A stretch of 36,136 nt of DNA from Candidatus Scalindua rubra (GCA_001723765.1 MAYW01000031.1:1-36136), one strand, 5' to 3'; shown: positions 1-9,669, counted from the first letter of the stretch. Notes: generated by a model from the letters alone, not told the origin. A program made the numbers and translations.

Positions 1-402
1 CTTCCATTTTGGGCTTATATCATTAGTAATCGTGAACGTTATAGTATGAATCAATATCTGTGGTTTTCATTTATAAGTTGTTTATACGGGTGTGCCATCT
101 ATATTATAGATTTACCGGAAGAACAGGTTCATTTTATTGAATATGGAATTCTTAGTGGATTAATCTATATAGCTCTTAGTCATAACGTCCATAATATATC
201 TATATACTTTTTATGTACATTTATTGTATTTGCTTTTGGCGCTATTGATGAAGTTATTCAGTGGATATTACCTAATAGAGTCTTTGATATAAGAGACATA
301 ATAATGAATGGAATTGCAGGCATATTGGTACAGTTATTGATAGCGATGGTGTTAAACAAAAGGAAAGTTGTGTTAGTTGGTAATATAAAAGATTCTAGTT
401 AG
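1..402 (+). CDS. VanZ-like membrane protein, 5' end outside the window
   Basis: The reading frame is open to base 1, so the gene starts upstream; the first internal ATG is at 46. The visible 133 residues form about four hydrophobic segments. They contain the VanZ-like pattern of an acidic residue in a membrane helix (HFIEYGILSGL), then GAIDEVIQ, a short loop with DIRD, and a last helix beginning MNGIAG. VanZ-family proteins are small integral membrane proteins of mostly unknown role; the founding member gives low-level teicoplanin resistance, which should not be assumed here. Family placement is by motif recognition only. Confidence 0.7.
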   Translation, partial: LPFWAYIISNRERYSMNQYLWFSFISCLYGCAIYIIDLPEEQVHFIEYGILSGLIYIALSHNVHNISIYFLCTFIVFAFGAIDEVIQWILPNRVFDIRDIIMNGIAGILVQLLIAMVLNKRKVVLVGNIKDSS

Positions 403-517
403 ACTTTCATGCCACTTGGTGGTATCACAAATTGTAAAAATTGATTAATGATATAAGCATCTTGCTGTACGATTATGAGCAGATTCCCGTTTTTACAGAG
501 CTAAGCTCAGTAAAAAA

Positions 518-590
518 TTACGATTTAAATCCCCCTATCTCCCCCTTTAGAAAAGGGGGACTAAGGGGGATTGGGAATTCAAAATCGTAA
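518..590. repeat. Palindromic intergenic repeat, copy 1
   Basis: Outer arms TTACGATTT and AAAATCGTAA enclose an inner inverted repeat, AATCCCCCTATCTCCCCCTT against AAGGGGGACTAAGGGGGATT. A near-identical copy lies at 4900-4970 and a related one at 5128-5184. It fills most of the 270-base gap before the DUF2851 gene. It could fold as RNA, but no function is visible. Confidence 0.8.
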
Positions 591-672
591 TTCGTAGATC
601 TAAAATCGTATTACAACTTGTTCGGACTTGGGGTAAGTCCTTCCTTTCGGAAGGAGTCCAGCTTATTTTCGC

Positions 673-2259
673 GTGAAAAGAATTATGTTTGGGATTAAGG
701 ATTATGCTGACAATTTCCGTTCACCACATTATCGCGAAATTGTTAGACGATATTGTGGTGTTAAAGAAAATGGAGATTTGAGTTATAGTGCAAAAGGTAA
801 GAAAATTAAGGAACAGTTAGTTAAGTGTATATGGTCTGAACAGCTTTTAAAGAAGAACAAACTATATACGGAGGATGGATTAAGAATAGAAGTTATTTCT
901 CCAGGCCAATGGAATCTAGAAGAAGGGCCTGATTTCAAGGGTAGTGAGATGCTTTTAGAAGGAAAGGGTGTTGTAAAGGGAGATGTTGAGATACATGTAT
1001 GTTCCAATGATTGGATACGTCATGGACATAATAAGCAAAAAGAGTATGAAAATGTATGTTTGCACGTCTTTATGTGGAATGACAGGAAAAATAAATTTAT
1101 AAAAATCAAAAATCGTTCCATTCCTCAGTTAGAGCTTTATGACTACCTGGAATACAAATTGGATAAACTCATAGAAATGATTGATATCGAAGACTACCCT
1201 CATACTGGTGGCGCTAATGCTGGTCCCTGTCAGAAGAGATTAAGTGTTATCTCTTCTGATGATAACTGGATTGGATATTTTTTGGATTATGCGGGTGATG
1301 AAAGGATATTGATTAAGGCAAATAGAATAGAAAAACATCAGAATACAAAGACATTCGAGCAAATCTTGTATGAAGCAATTATGGAATCGCTGGGTTATAA
1401 GAATAATAAGGAACAGTTTCGACATTTGGCAACTATTGTTTCAATAAATGACATAAGAAGTTTCATACCTTTGGATATTTCTCCCGAGCAAAAGGGTAAA
1501 AAGATTCAGGCATTATTATTTGGTATGGCTGGTCTATTACCAAGTCAAATTTCTTCGTGTAAGGATATTAAGGATATGCAATCTCGTGAATATATTAACG
1601 AAATTGAAGAAACGTGGTCGGTAATTAAAAATGATATTAATAATAAGCCAATGGACGGAGAGTTGTGGAGTTTTAAGTATTCAAGGCCAAGTAATTATCC
1701 AACAAGAAGGATTGCTGCGATCAGTCGCCTCCTGGCAGAGAATTTTGAAACAGGAATTTTTAGAATAATATTGAAATCTTTTGAGATAATTGATAGCAAG
1801 AAAAATGAAGTAGAACAAATAAAAACTATCATTAAAAATACAGAGTCTGTCTTCTTAGAGTTGTACGATGAATATTGGTCGTATTATTATACATTTGGAG
1901 GGAAAAGGTTAAAAAACCCGGAAAGATTAATTGGGAGGGAGCGATCTTCTGTAATATTCATAAACATAATAATTCCTGTTTTACTGGCATATTCAAGAAA
2001 AAGAGATAATGTGGTTTTAGAAGAAAGACTGTTTAAGGCTTATAAACTGCATACAAAATTATCACCTAATAATGTTACAAGGTTTATGAACTGTAGAATA
2101 TTTGGAAAAGACATACAGAAAAGAAATGTGGTAAATACTGCCAGACGCCAGCAAGGACTTTTGCAAATTTTTAAGGATTTTTGCGAAAGTGATGATATTG
2201 CATGCAAAAGGTGCGTACTCCTTTTGTCAATTAATTCAATGCTTGGCAAAAAAGGATGA
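673..2259 (+). CDS. DUF2851 family protein
   Basis: A 528-residue soluble protein. Residues about 75-135 carry the family hallmark: an EGPDFKGSE stretch, then GDVEIHVCSNDW, HGH and NVCLHVFMW. The fold and charged motifs suggest a nuclease-like or nucleic-acid-handling enzyme, but no function is established to my knowledge. The C-terminal part (about 380-525) is helical and ends in a cysteine-containing segment (CESDDIACKRC). The start is GTG 673 or ATG 685; an AGGAG lies about 17 bases before the GTG, rather far, so the start is uncertain by four residues. No operon partner is obvious. Confidence 0.8.
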   Translation: MKRIMFGIKDYADNFRSPHYREIVRRYCGVKENGDLSYSAKGKKIKEQLVKCIWSEQLLKKNKLYTEDGLRIEVISPGQWNLEEGPDFKGSEMLLEGKGVVKGDVEIHVCSNDWIRHGHNKQKEYENVCLHVFMWNDRKNKFIKIKNRSIPQLELYDYLEYKLDKLIEMIDIEDYPHTGGANAGPCQKRLSVISSDDNWIGYFLDYAGDERILIKANRIEKHQNTKTFEQILYEAIMESLGYKNNKEQFRHLATIVSINDIRSFIPLDISPEQKGKKIQALLFGMAGLLPSQISSCKDIKDMQSREYINEIEETWSVIKNDINNKPMDGELWSFKYSRPSNYPTRRIAAISRLLAENFETGIFRIILKSFEIIDSKKNEVEQIKTIIKNTESVFLELYDEYWSYYYTFGGKRLKNPERLIGRERSSVIFINIIIPVLLAYSRKRDNVVLEERLFKAYKLHTKLSPNNVTRFMNCRIFGKDIQKRNVVNTARRQQGLLQIFKDFCESDDIACKRCVLLLSINSMLGKKG

Positions 2260-2322
2260 CAGTTTTTTCTTGTATTTTGTTTGAATTTTTTTAAAATCGT
2301 CTAACATTCATTAAAAAATAAG

Positions 2323-4161
2323 ATGAGTTATTTTAAAAACGTTTGTTTATTAAAATCATCACAGAAATTTGACATACCACAAGCAGTAATACTTTCCGAT
2401 CTCACTGAAATATGCTATCTGGCTGGAATGGTAAATAATGATGTTGATTCAATAACTATTCCCGTAAACACATATGCCTCAAACCCCTTACATGATTTTG
2501 AAAAATACCTGAGAACTCACACGGCAGATATGATTGGTATCTCCTCCATGACAGGAGCATATACTAATGCCTTAGAATACGCAAAGATTGCCAAAAAGCA
2601 TAATTTATTCGTAGTTTTAGGTGGATATCATCCTACAGCGCTGCCAGGAGAAGTACTTAAGTCTCCGTATGTCGATGCCGTAATCAGGGGAGAGGGAGAA
2701 TTTACCTTTAAGGAGCTTGTAAATGAAGGTCCCTCAGAAGGTGTCCTGGGTTTGTCTTTCAAAGATAACGGCAATGCTATACATAATCCGGATAGAGATG
2801 TCATAGCAAATCTTGATGTCGTACCTCACCCCCTGCGCGAAATAAGGCCCAGACGTTTTGGAAATAAATCTAATGATTATCTTCTTGATACTATATTCAC
2901 TTCAAGGGGTTGCAGGATAAAGTGTTCGTTTTGTTCAAATGATATGGTGAACAAAAACTGGCGGCATAGAAGTCCTGAAAACGTGATTGAAGAACTGAAG
3001 ATAATACACACCACCGAGAAGCGTAAGATACTGAAGATATGGGATGCAAACGTATTAACAGATGTGAATAGGATGGAGAGGATTGTCGACCTGATGTTTG
3101 AGAGCAGTTTAACCAATTTCAAGATATGGACGGAAAGCAGGACCACTGACATTATACGAGCAGAACGAATAATGCAAAAACTTCATGATATAGGTTTCCG
3201 GCATGTAAGCCTCGGGATTGAAAGTCCAAACCTGGAAACCCTGAAAAGCATAAGGAAGGGGACAACTCCAAAAACATGTGAGAAGGCCATTGAAATATTG
3301 AATGATTATAAGATAAAGATACAAGGCTATTTTATTATCGGACATTTAAATGAAACAGTAGAAGATATCAAGAAGTATCCTGAGTATGCACGAATGCTGG
3401 GATTGAAGCAAGTTGCATTTATGGTAATGACCCCTTATCCTGGAACGCATATATATAACGAATATAAAAAAGAAGAAGCCATCAACAGCTATAAATGGGA
3501 TTTGTACAATAATTTTGGAACTGTGGTAGAACCCAATAAGATAGACCTGAAGACACTCAAAAAAATGCTTGTTTATTGTTATGCAAAATTTTTTGGTGTT
3601 GATGTATCTTCGCGTCATCATACTATTCTGGACACAGTCCATGAAACGATTTTTCGTTTAATATTCGTTGCTGTTATTGAAAAAAATGATGATAGAAACA
3701 GTTATAGTGATTTAAAGAATTACTTGTTAGAATATTTACGAACTCTTGTGGGTATTAACACAAATGATGTTAATTTTAAAAACTCCTGGTTACTAAAGAG
3801 ACTCGGCAAAAAAATCATATTCAGGTTTTTTCATTCAGGAGGTAATAGTGTTGATTTTAAATTTACGACTAATGGAAGTTTAACAAATCTATCAATAACA
3901 AATGGTACAAAAGCAACAGGTTACAGATGCATTACTATTGATCTGGATGACATTTTGAGCTTTGAGGAACATTCAGCTACTAAAAGAATTCTTGCCATCA
4001 CTACCAAATATAAAATAGCAAAAGTAAACAAGATAAAGAAGTCTGTAAGATATTTATCCCTTTTCCTGGATAGAAATTTCCAGGCATTAATATATCATAT
4101 TACAGCATTTATAATAAAAACCGCCATCAGAAGTGCATTTCTTAACCTCCGAAGATATTAA
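2323..4161 (+). CDS. B12-binding domain radical SAM protein
   Basis: A 612-residue protein. Residues about 10-150 form a cobalamin-binding Rossmann domain of the BchE-like type (LGGYHPTALP, then DAVIRGEGEFTFKELV). The radical SAM core follows with the CxxxCxxC cluster motif at C197, C201 and C204 (RGCRIKCSFC), and later LGIESPN, FIIGHLNET and a TPYPGT segment. Known members do radical methylations, cyclisations or rearrangements on lipids and cofactors. About 170 residues after the core are not part of it; around 505-560 there is a faint resemblance to a sterol-carrier-like fold, which I do not rely on. An acyltransferase gene starts 26 bases after the stop, so a lipid substrate is a reasonable inference. 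The precise substrate is unknown. Confidence 0.88.
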   Translation: MSYFKNVCLLKSSQKFDIPQAVILSDLTEICYLAGMVNNDVDSITIPVNTYASNPLHDFEKYLRTHTADMIGISSMTGAYTNALEYAKIAKKHNLFVVLGGYHPTALPGEVLKSPYVDAVIRGEGEFTFKELVNEGPSEGVLGLSFKDNGNAIHNPDRDVIANLDVVPHPLREIRPRRFGNKSNDYLLDTIFTSRGCRIKCSFCSNDMVNKNWRHRSPENVIEELKIIHTTEKRKILKIWDANVLTDVNRMERIVDLMFESSLTNFKIWTESRTTDIIRAERIMQKLHDIGFRHVSLGIESPNLETLKSIRKGTTPKTCEKAIEILNDYKIKIQGYFIIGHLNETVEDIKKYPEYARMLGLKQVAFMVMTPYPGTHIYNEYKKEEAINSYKWDLYNNFGTVVEPNKIDLKTLKKMLVYCYAKFFGVDVSSRHHTILDTVHETIFRLIFVAVIEKNDDRNSYSDLKNYLLEYLRTLVGINTNDVNFKNSWLLKRLGKKIIFRFFHSGGNSVDFKFTTNGSLTNLSITNGTKATGYRCITIDLDDILSFEEHSATKRILAITTKYKIAKVNKIKKSVRYLSLFLDRNFQALIYHITAFIIKTAIRSAFLNLRRY

Positions 4162-4187
4162 GTTAGCTCAATATCTTTCTGAAATGA

Positions 4188-4856
4188 ATGTTTTTAAAAA
4201 AAAAATTAGAAAGAATTAAACTATTCGTGATCGGTTTTCTTGGCGCTACTTTTGCCAGAATTTTATTCAGTACGGTTAAGATTGAGGAAAAGCCAAGTGG
4301 CTATCCTAAGCAACTTAAAAGTCAGGGTAAGAATGTTATATATGCATATTGGCATTCGTTTATGCTGGCGCCGGGATATGCTGCCAGGAATCTTGGAATA
4401 AAAGTCTTGATAAGTCGCCATACAGACGGAGAGTACATTGCCCAAATTGCTCAGCAGTTAGGTTTTAATCCAGTTCGAGGTTCAACGACACGAGGAGGTG
4501 TGAATGCTTTGTTAAGCATGATTAAAAAAGTAAACGAGGATACGTCTTTTGTGATTACACCAGATGGTCCTCGAGGCCCAAGGTTTATTGTTCAGCCAGG
4601 GATAATTTTCTTAGGGCAGAAGACAAATTATCCTGTACTTCCAGTTGCATTGGGTTTAACAAATTACTGGGAACTTCCAAGCTGGGATAAATTTCGTATA
4701 CCTAAACCTTTTTCTAAGGCAATATTAATATATGGAGATCCTATAACGATACCGCCCATACTTGACAAGTCTAAGGTAGAGGAGTACAGAGAATTGTTAG
4801 AGAAAACACTTAACGAAATGAGGGCTGAAGCAGAGCGTATGGTTAAGAATATGTAA
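4188..4856 (+). CDS. DUF374 family lysophospholipid acyltransferase
   Basis: A 222-residue protein with the DUF374/LPLAT signatures: YWHSF at 55-59, SRHTDGE at 76-82, GSTTRGG at 98-104 and TPDGPRGPR at 124-132. The family transfers acyl groups to lipid acceptors at the inner membrane. A hydrophobic N-terminal helix (about 11-30) would anchor it. ATG 4188 is used; an ATG at 4184 is in another frame. The gene follows the B12-radical SAM gene by 26 bases on the same strand, so the two are probably co-transcribed and may act on the same lipid. Confidence 0.85.
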   Translation: MFLKKKLERIKLFVIGFLGATFARILFSTVKIEEKPSGYPKQLKSQGKNVIYAYWHSFMLAPGYAARNLGIKVLISRHTDGEYIAQIAQQLGFNPVRGSTTRGGVNALLSMIKKVNEDTSFVITPDGPRGPRFIVQPGIIFLGQKTNYPVLPVALGLTNYWELPSWDKFRIPKPFSKAILIYGDPITIPPILDKSKVEEYRELLEKTLNEMRAEAERMVKNM

Positions 4857-4899
4857 AATCCCCCTAACCAGAACAAGTCGGAACAAGAGTATTTTAGAT

Positions 4900-4970
4900 T
4901 TACGATTTAAATCCCCCTATCTCCCCCTTTATAAAAGGGGGACTAAGGGGGATTTTAGATTTACGATTTG
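4900..4970. repeat. Palindromic intergenic repeat, copy 2
   Basis: Nearly the same sequence as 518-590: TTACGATTT, then the paired blocks AATCCCCCTATCTCCCCC and GGGGGACTAAGGGGGATT. It sits in the 325-base gap between the convergent acyltransferase and protease genes. The rest of that gap holds only scattered ATCGTAA-type fragments and copy 3. Confidence 0.8.
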
Positions 4971-5127
4971 TTTTTGAAGTCTTTAATGCAGCAGTAAAAA
5001 TAGATACCAACTCATCTGCTTCTTTAATCAAATTCTTCAATAGTTTCTTATGAATGTAAATTCGTAATTCTGAAATCGTAAATCGTAATTTATTCCAAAA
5101 TTGGTTAAAATATTTTTACTAAGGGAC

Positions 5128-5184
5128 TAATTCCCCCCCAAGCCTGCCATCAGGCAAGCCATAAAGGGGGAGACAGGGGAATTA
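5128..5184. repeat. Palindromic repeat, copy 3, overlapping the rseP stop codon
   Basis: Perfect 9-base outer arms TAATTCCCC and GGGGAATTA surround a small inner hairpin (GCCTGCCATCAGGC). It is related to the copies at 518 and 4900. The right arm contributes the TAA stop of the minus-strand protease gene, and the structure could end transcription from either side, although no T-tract follows. Confidence 0.7.
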
Positions 5185-6996
5185 AAGTATATTAAATAAC
5201 CGCATAACATCATTCCTTGTTACATAGATCATTAGGGTTATAATTAATGCAAAACCGACGTAATTGGCAATTGCAAGCGTTCTTTCACTTACGGGAGATC
5301 CCTTGATCTTTTCAATGCCAAGAAACATGAGATGCCCTCCATCCAGAACAGGAATAGGTAGTATGTTTATAAAGGCCAGGTTAATGCTGATGATAGCCAG
5401 GAGATACATGAGTTTGCCAATCCCTGATTTGGCAGATTCATAAGAAGCCTGAGCTATAAGGACAGGACCTCCTAATGCCTTAGTTGATAATTTTTTGGAA
5501 ATAAACCCTTGTACGGTCAAATAAATCCTCTTGACATTCACAATCGTTTTATGCGTACCTACTACGCATGATTTGATTAAGCCATATTTTCGAACTATCT
5601 TTTTCTGTTTGAACATGATTCCAGTCGACCCATGCGCATTTGATTCATCCTTTTTAGGTGTGATTTTCTGGGTTAGCTTTTCATAGTTGTGCATCCATGT
5701 AATTTCCAACTCCTTACCTTGACTACCCGTAACAAGCTGTAAAAGCTGATCCCATTCTGATATGTTTTCCCCATTTATTGATATGATACGATCTCCGGGT
5801 TGTATGCCTATTTTTTCGGCGGGAAAACCTTCAATCGTTGAATCTACTGTTAATCCATAGTGGGGGAAGATTCCCTCTGAGAATTTCTTAACCGTTTCTT
5901 CTCCAGATTTTGTTAATTCTATTATTCTTGTACTGTTGCCTCTTACGATTTCTAATATGATTTTTCCATCTGGTGAGTTTTTTATTGTATTTGTTAATCC
6001 AGAAAAACCTTTGACGTCTTGAGAATTTACCTTAACTATCTCATCTCCTTTTTTTAGTCCAAGAGAATGTGCAAGGCTGTCAATCCTTACACCATCAATT
6101 TTTGTTGTGGCACAAGAAATTCCTATCATTAGTCTGGGAACAACAGATGGTGTAACCTTCAAAGCAATTTTTTTGCCTTCACGTAAGACTGTAAGGGCAA
6201 GTTCTTTGCCGGGATTTGTTTGTTCTATTTCTCTGAAATCGCTTTCTGTAGTGATTTTTTTACCATTAACTTCTAATATTTTATCTCCTATTTGTAAGCC
6301 TGACGTTTTGGCAGGTGCATCTGCGCCTTCAAGGGCAAAAATCTTGTCTATTTCCAAGCTCGTTGCTGGTGCGATTCCTATACGCTGGATGCCAACTGCA
6401 GGATCATATCTTGGCACAACATTTACATCGAATGTCTTGTCTTCACTCTCTATTTCAAAGTTGACACCTTCAGGAGAATTATTAAGCGCTACTGAGATAA
6501 AGACATCTTCGAAATCTGGATCAGAGACATTATTTACTCTGACAATTTTATCACCTGGTTTTATGCCGGCCTCCCAGGCCGGCCATCCTGGCATTGTACG
6601 TCCTATTTCAGCGGTAACGAAAGGGACTCCTACCTTGAAAGCAACAATAAAGGCAATAAATGCTAAAATTGTATTAAAGGTAACACCTGCTATAAGTACG
6701 GCAGCACGTTGCCAGGGCTTTTTAGACGTAAATTCCCATTCCTCCCCTGTGCACGTCGAATCTTTTTGCTCTCCTGCAAGTTTTACATAACCACCTAATG
6801 GGATGAGTGAAATTCTATAATCTGTTTCACCTATCTTTTTCCTGATGATTGGCGGGCCAAATCCAAGTGAAAATGCAAGTACTCTTACACCTATCTTTTT
6901 GGCCACTATAAAATGCCCAAGTTCATGGACGAAGATAAGTAAGCCTATGCCTATTATTACTAAAATAATGTTAAATGATATTCCTACGAAAGGCAT
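5182..6996 (-). CDS. rseP: RseP-type intramembrane site-2 zinc metalloprotease with four PDZ domains
   Basis: A 604-residue inner-membrane protease that would cleave anti-sigma factors or signal-peptide remnants within the membrane. The zinc-binding HELGH is at 24-28 in the first membrane helix, and the third ligand lies in the C-terminal LDGGH motif (D552). Four PDZ-like modules lie between, roughly at 126-195, 205-283, 300-362 and 385-447, each with a G-x-x-x-GDxIxxVN/ING core. E. coli RseP has two PDZ domains in about 450 residues, so this protein is enlarged. The start at 6996 follows an AAGGAG, and the gene overlaps the end of dxr by 13 bases, implying translational coupling. The dxr-rseP neighbourhood is common in bacteria. 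Confidence 0.93.
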   Translation of the reverse strand: MPFVGISFNIILVIIGIGLLIFVHELGHFIVAKKIGVRVLAFSLGFGPPIIRKKIGETDYRISLIPLGGYVKLAGEQKDSTCTGEEWEFTSKKPWQRAAVLIAGVTFNTILAFIAFIVAFKVGVPFVTAEIGRTMPGWPAWEAGIKPGDKIVRVNNVSDPDFEDVFISVALNNSPEGVNFEIESEDKTFDVNVVPRYDPAVGIQRIGIAPATSLEIDKIFALEGADAPAKTSGLQIGDKILEVNGKKITTESDFREIEQTNPGKELALTVLREGKKIALKVTPSVVPRLMIGISCATTKIDGVRIDSLAHSLGLKKGDEIVKVNSQDVKGFSGLTNTIKNSPDGKIILEIVRGNSTRIIELTKSGEETVKKFSEGIFPHYGLTVDSTIEGFPAEKIGIQPGDRIISINGENISEWDQLLQLVTGSQGKELEITWMHNYEKLTQKITPKKDESNAHGSTGIMFKQKKIVRKYGLIKSCVVGTHKTIVNVKRIYLTVQGFISKKLSTKALGGPVLIAQASYESAKSGIGKLMYLLAIISINLAFINILPIPVLDGGHLMFLGIEKIKGSPVSERTLAIANYVGFALIITLMIYVTRNDVMRLFNIL

Positions 6997-8133
6997 TTTT
7001 TAGTCTCCTTGCGTGCATTTTCATCTGCATTCATGATGTCATGCAAAGTAGGATCTTTTATAAAATTATGCTTCTTCATAACATGTTCTACAGTTTTTGT
7101 GATATCCGTAAATTTAATTTTTCTTTCCAGAAATGCCTGGACTGCTATCTCATTTGCTGCGTTTAATGTAGCCCCCATGGTACCTCCTTTTTCAACCACC
7201 TCGTATCCTAATCTTATTGCTGGAAATTTATCTATATCAGGCTTTCGAAAATTAAGGCTGCCAAGCTTTGCGAGATCAAGAGATTCGACGTTGCCATTTT
7301 CTCTGTAAGGATATGTTAATGCAAATTGGATGGGCACCTTCATGTCGGGTACTCCCATTTGAGCGATGACCGAGCCATCACAGAACTCGACAAGCGAATG
7401 GACTATTGACTCAGGATGTATAATCACTTCGATCTGTGTTGAGTCTAGATTAAAAAGCCATTTTGCCTCAATTATTTCAAGCGCTTTATTTATCAATGTT
7501 GCAGAGTCAATGGTTATCTTTTGTCCCATTCGCCATGTAGGATGATTAAGCGCCTCTTCCTGTGTAACTTCTGACAGTTTTTCTTTTGGATAGTCACGAA
7601 ACGGCCCTCCTGAGGCTGTGATTATAATTTTTTTTTACCTCGTTAGGATGTCCTGCTTTTAAGGCTTGAAATATTGCGCTGTGTTCACTGTCCACGGGGA
7701 TAATACTTACATCCTTCTTTGTAGCCATAGACGTAATTAATCCGCCTGCCATAACTAATGCTTCCTTGTTTGCAAGGGCAAGAGTCTTTCCGTTTTTGAT
7801 TACCTCAATTGCTGCAGGAAGACCGGCAGCGCCCACTATGGCTGAAATGACTATATCTACATCCTCTTCGGAAACCATCTCCTTTACTCTGTCAGCACCG
7901 GTAAGAATTTGTACAGAGTTCTCTGATAGATTATTCTTTAGCACTTTTACCCAATTTCCATCTGCAAGAGAAACATTTTTTGGTTTAAACTCTTTAACTT
8001 GTTTTGCTAAAAGTTCCCAGTTTGAATTTGCTGATAATCCTACAACCTTAAACTTATGTTTTAAGTTTCTTATAACATCCAGGGTACTTTTACCTACTGA
8101 ACCAGTTGAGCCGAGAATGACGACATTTTTCAT
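6984..8133 (-). CDS. dxr: 1-deoxy-D-xylulose 5-phosphate reductoisomerase, interrupted by a +1 frameshift in a poly-A run
   Basis: Second step of the MEP isoprenoid pathway: NADPH-dependent conversion of DXP to MEP. The N-terminal piece (7594-8133) has the nucleotide-binding GSTGSVGKS, ANKEALVMAGG and the metal ligands D148 and E150 in VDSEHSAIFQ. The reading frame then fails at nine T on the plus strand (7628-7636). Removing one base restores KKIIITASGGPFR and runs straight into the second piece (6984-7529), which contains TIDSATLINKALE and HPESIVHSLVEF. The joined product would be 382 residues, normal for Dxr. Because all motifs are intact, this is most likely a sequencing error or slippage-rescued gene rather than decay. 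The gene overlaps rseP by 13 bases. Confidence 0.88.
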
Positions 8134-8227
8134 ACTTATATTTTTTATAGATGTTGTTGTTACTTAAAAAAACGTTATCACGAATTTGGTACGAAAATAG
8201 TGGCGGGCAATGCCCACCCTACTGAAG

Positions 8228-9277
8228 TTATACCGTTTCGATCTCCTCTAACAACGTAAAAACCATTTCATTTTCTGGAACCTTTTTTATTTTCTCACCT
8301 TTCTTAAATAAAAAGCCAACCCCTTTTCCACCAGCTATTCCTATATCAGCCTCCATTGCCTCTCCAGGACCATTAACAATACATCCCATAACGGCAATCT
8401 GTACAGACCTTTTTCGTGAAGGAAGCCTTTTCTTAACTTCATTAACGATATTTAAGAGGTCTATCTCACATCGTCCACAAGTAGGACATGATATTATTTC
8501 GGCATCAGTACTTTCTGATAATCCAAGAGCCTCTAAAATCTTATATCCCGCTTCTACTTCCTGAAGGGGAGGACCTGTATAAGAAACTCTTAACGTATCT
8601 CCAATTCCTTCTGAAAGGAGACCTCCAATACCAATAGCTGATTTTATTATTGCACTATCAGGAGGACCTGCAGCAGTTATACCAAGATGTAAGGGATAGT
8701 CGCATTGTTTTGCTATAGACCTGTATGCTTCCATCGTCTTCTGTACATCCGAGGCCTTCAGTGAAATTACTATATCTTTAAAGCCTAATGACTCGAAATG
8801 CTCACAATATCTTAATGTTGTATTTACCATTAATTCTACCAGATCAACATCATGGTAATTGTTGTTTCTAATAGAGCCAGAATTAACTCCTATTCGGATG
8901 GGAATCCCTTTGTTTTTTGCAAGGCGTACGATTTCCTCTAGTTTGTCTTTCTTTTTCATATTACCCGGATTGATACGGATTTTGTCTACACCTTGCTTAA
9001 TTGCCTCAATGGCCAAATTATGTCCAAAATGTATATCTGCAACCAGTGGTATATGTATTCTCTTTTTAATTTCGCTCAGGCATTTGATTGTACCAGCATC
9101 AGGAACAGCAACCCTAATAATTTGACATTTGAGAGTTTCTAACTCGTGGATCTGTTTTGCTGTTGCTTCGATGTCGTCTGTATGAGTGTTTGTCATTGAT
9201 TGAACAGAGATTGGCGCATCACCACCAATTTCTACTGAACCAACTAACACGGATCTTGTTTTACGCCGTTTTATCAT
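8228..9277 (-). CDS. ispG: 4-hydroxy-3-methylbut-2-enyl diphosphate synthase (IspG/GcpE)
   Basis: Penultimate MEP-pathway enzyme, converting MEcPP to HMBPP with a [4Fe-4S] cluster. The 349 residues include the N-terminal TIM-barrel region (ISVQSMTNTHTDD, VADIHFGHNLA, KIRINPGN, IGVNSGS). The C-terminal cluster site has C264 and C267 in SCPTCGR, then C299 and E306 in MGCIVNGPGEA. It is the compact bacterial form. The stop is 94 bases before the dxr start, on the same strand, so ispG-dxr-rseP form a likely operon read leftward. A weak hairpin (GGGCAATGCCC) lies in the gap. Confidence 0.95.
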   Translation of the reverse strand: MIKRRKTRSVLVGSVEIGGDAPISVQSMTNTHTDDIEATAKQIHELETLKCQIIRVAVPDAGTIKCLSEIKKRIHIPLVADIHFGHNLAIEAIKQGVDKIRINPGNMKKKDKLEEIVRLAKNKGIPIRIGVNSGSIRNNNYHDVDLVELMVNTTLRYCEHFESLGFKDIVISLKASDVQKTMEAYRSIAKQCDYPLHLGITAAGPPDSAIIKSAIGIGGLLSEGIGDTLRVSYTGPPLQEVEAGYKILEALGLSESTDAEIISCPTCGRCEIDLLNIVNEVKKRLPSRKRSVQIAVMGCIVNGPGEAMEADIGIAGGKGVGFLFKKGEKIKKVPENEMVFTLLEEIETV

Positions 9278-9362
9278 TTAATGGCAGTTTGCAATTAACT
9301 ATTCTGGAATCCCTGCGAGAGCAGGGCTAAATGTAGTACCTTCCTTTCGAAAGAAATCATTC

Positions 9363-9391
9363 ATTATGAACATAATCTATGAATATTTCAA
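9363..9391 (-). promoter_or_regulatory. Candidate sigma-70 promoter for ispG-dxr-rseP
   Basis: On the minus strand TTGAAA (9391-9386) is followed after 17 bases by CATAAT (9368-9363). Transcription would begin about 80 bases before the ispG start. The match is moderate and AT-rich DNA gives such matches by chance. Confidence 0.35.
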
Positions 9392-9639
9392 CTTATAAAA
9401 CTTATTGTTTTGTTACTAGAGGTAGTCTGCAACTTCCACGGTAAATTCCATTTTGCGAAGCAAAATACTATAAACCTGTCCTGACGACAGGTCAGGATTA
9501 GTGACTTATAGGAATTAATTTATTTTAACAGTTTTTTATATAAACTCAAGCTAATATATTATATGCAATTAAAGACAAACAGGGATATTTTTTTTTACAC
9601 AACTAAAAGGTTTAAAAGAGAGTGTGTTTAACAAAATAC

Positions 9640-9669
9640 TTGACACTTTCCTGTTACGGTTTATAAAAT
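9640..9669 (+). promoter_or_regulatory. Candidate sigma-70 promoter
   Basis: TTGACA (9640-9645) and TAAAAT (9664-9669) are separated by 18 bases. It lies about 350 bases before the small membrane protein and DICT genes and is the best plus-strand promoter in this gap. Whether it drives them or an untranslated RNA is unknown. Confidence 0.45.

Noticed and set aside
6107-6790. Long plus-strand frame (227 codons) opposite rseP
   Set aside because: It is a shadow of the rseP coding strand; rseP has clear family motifs.
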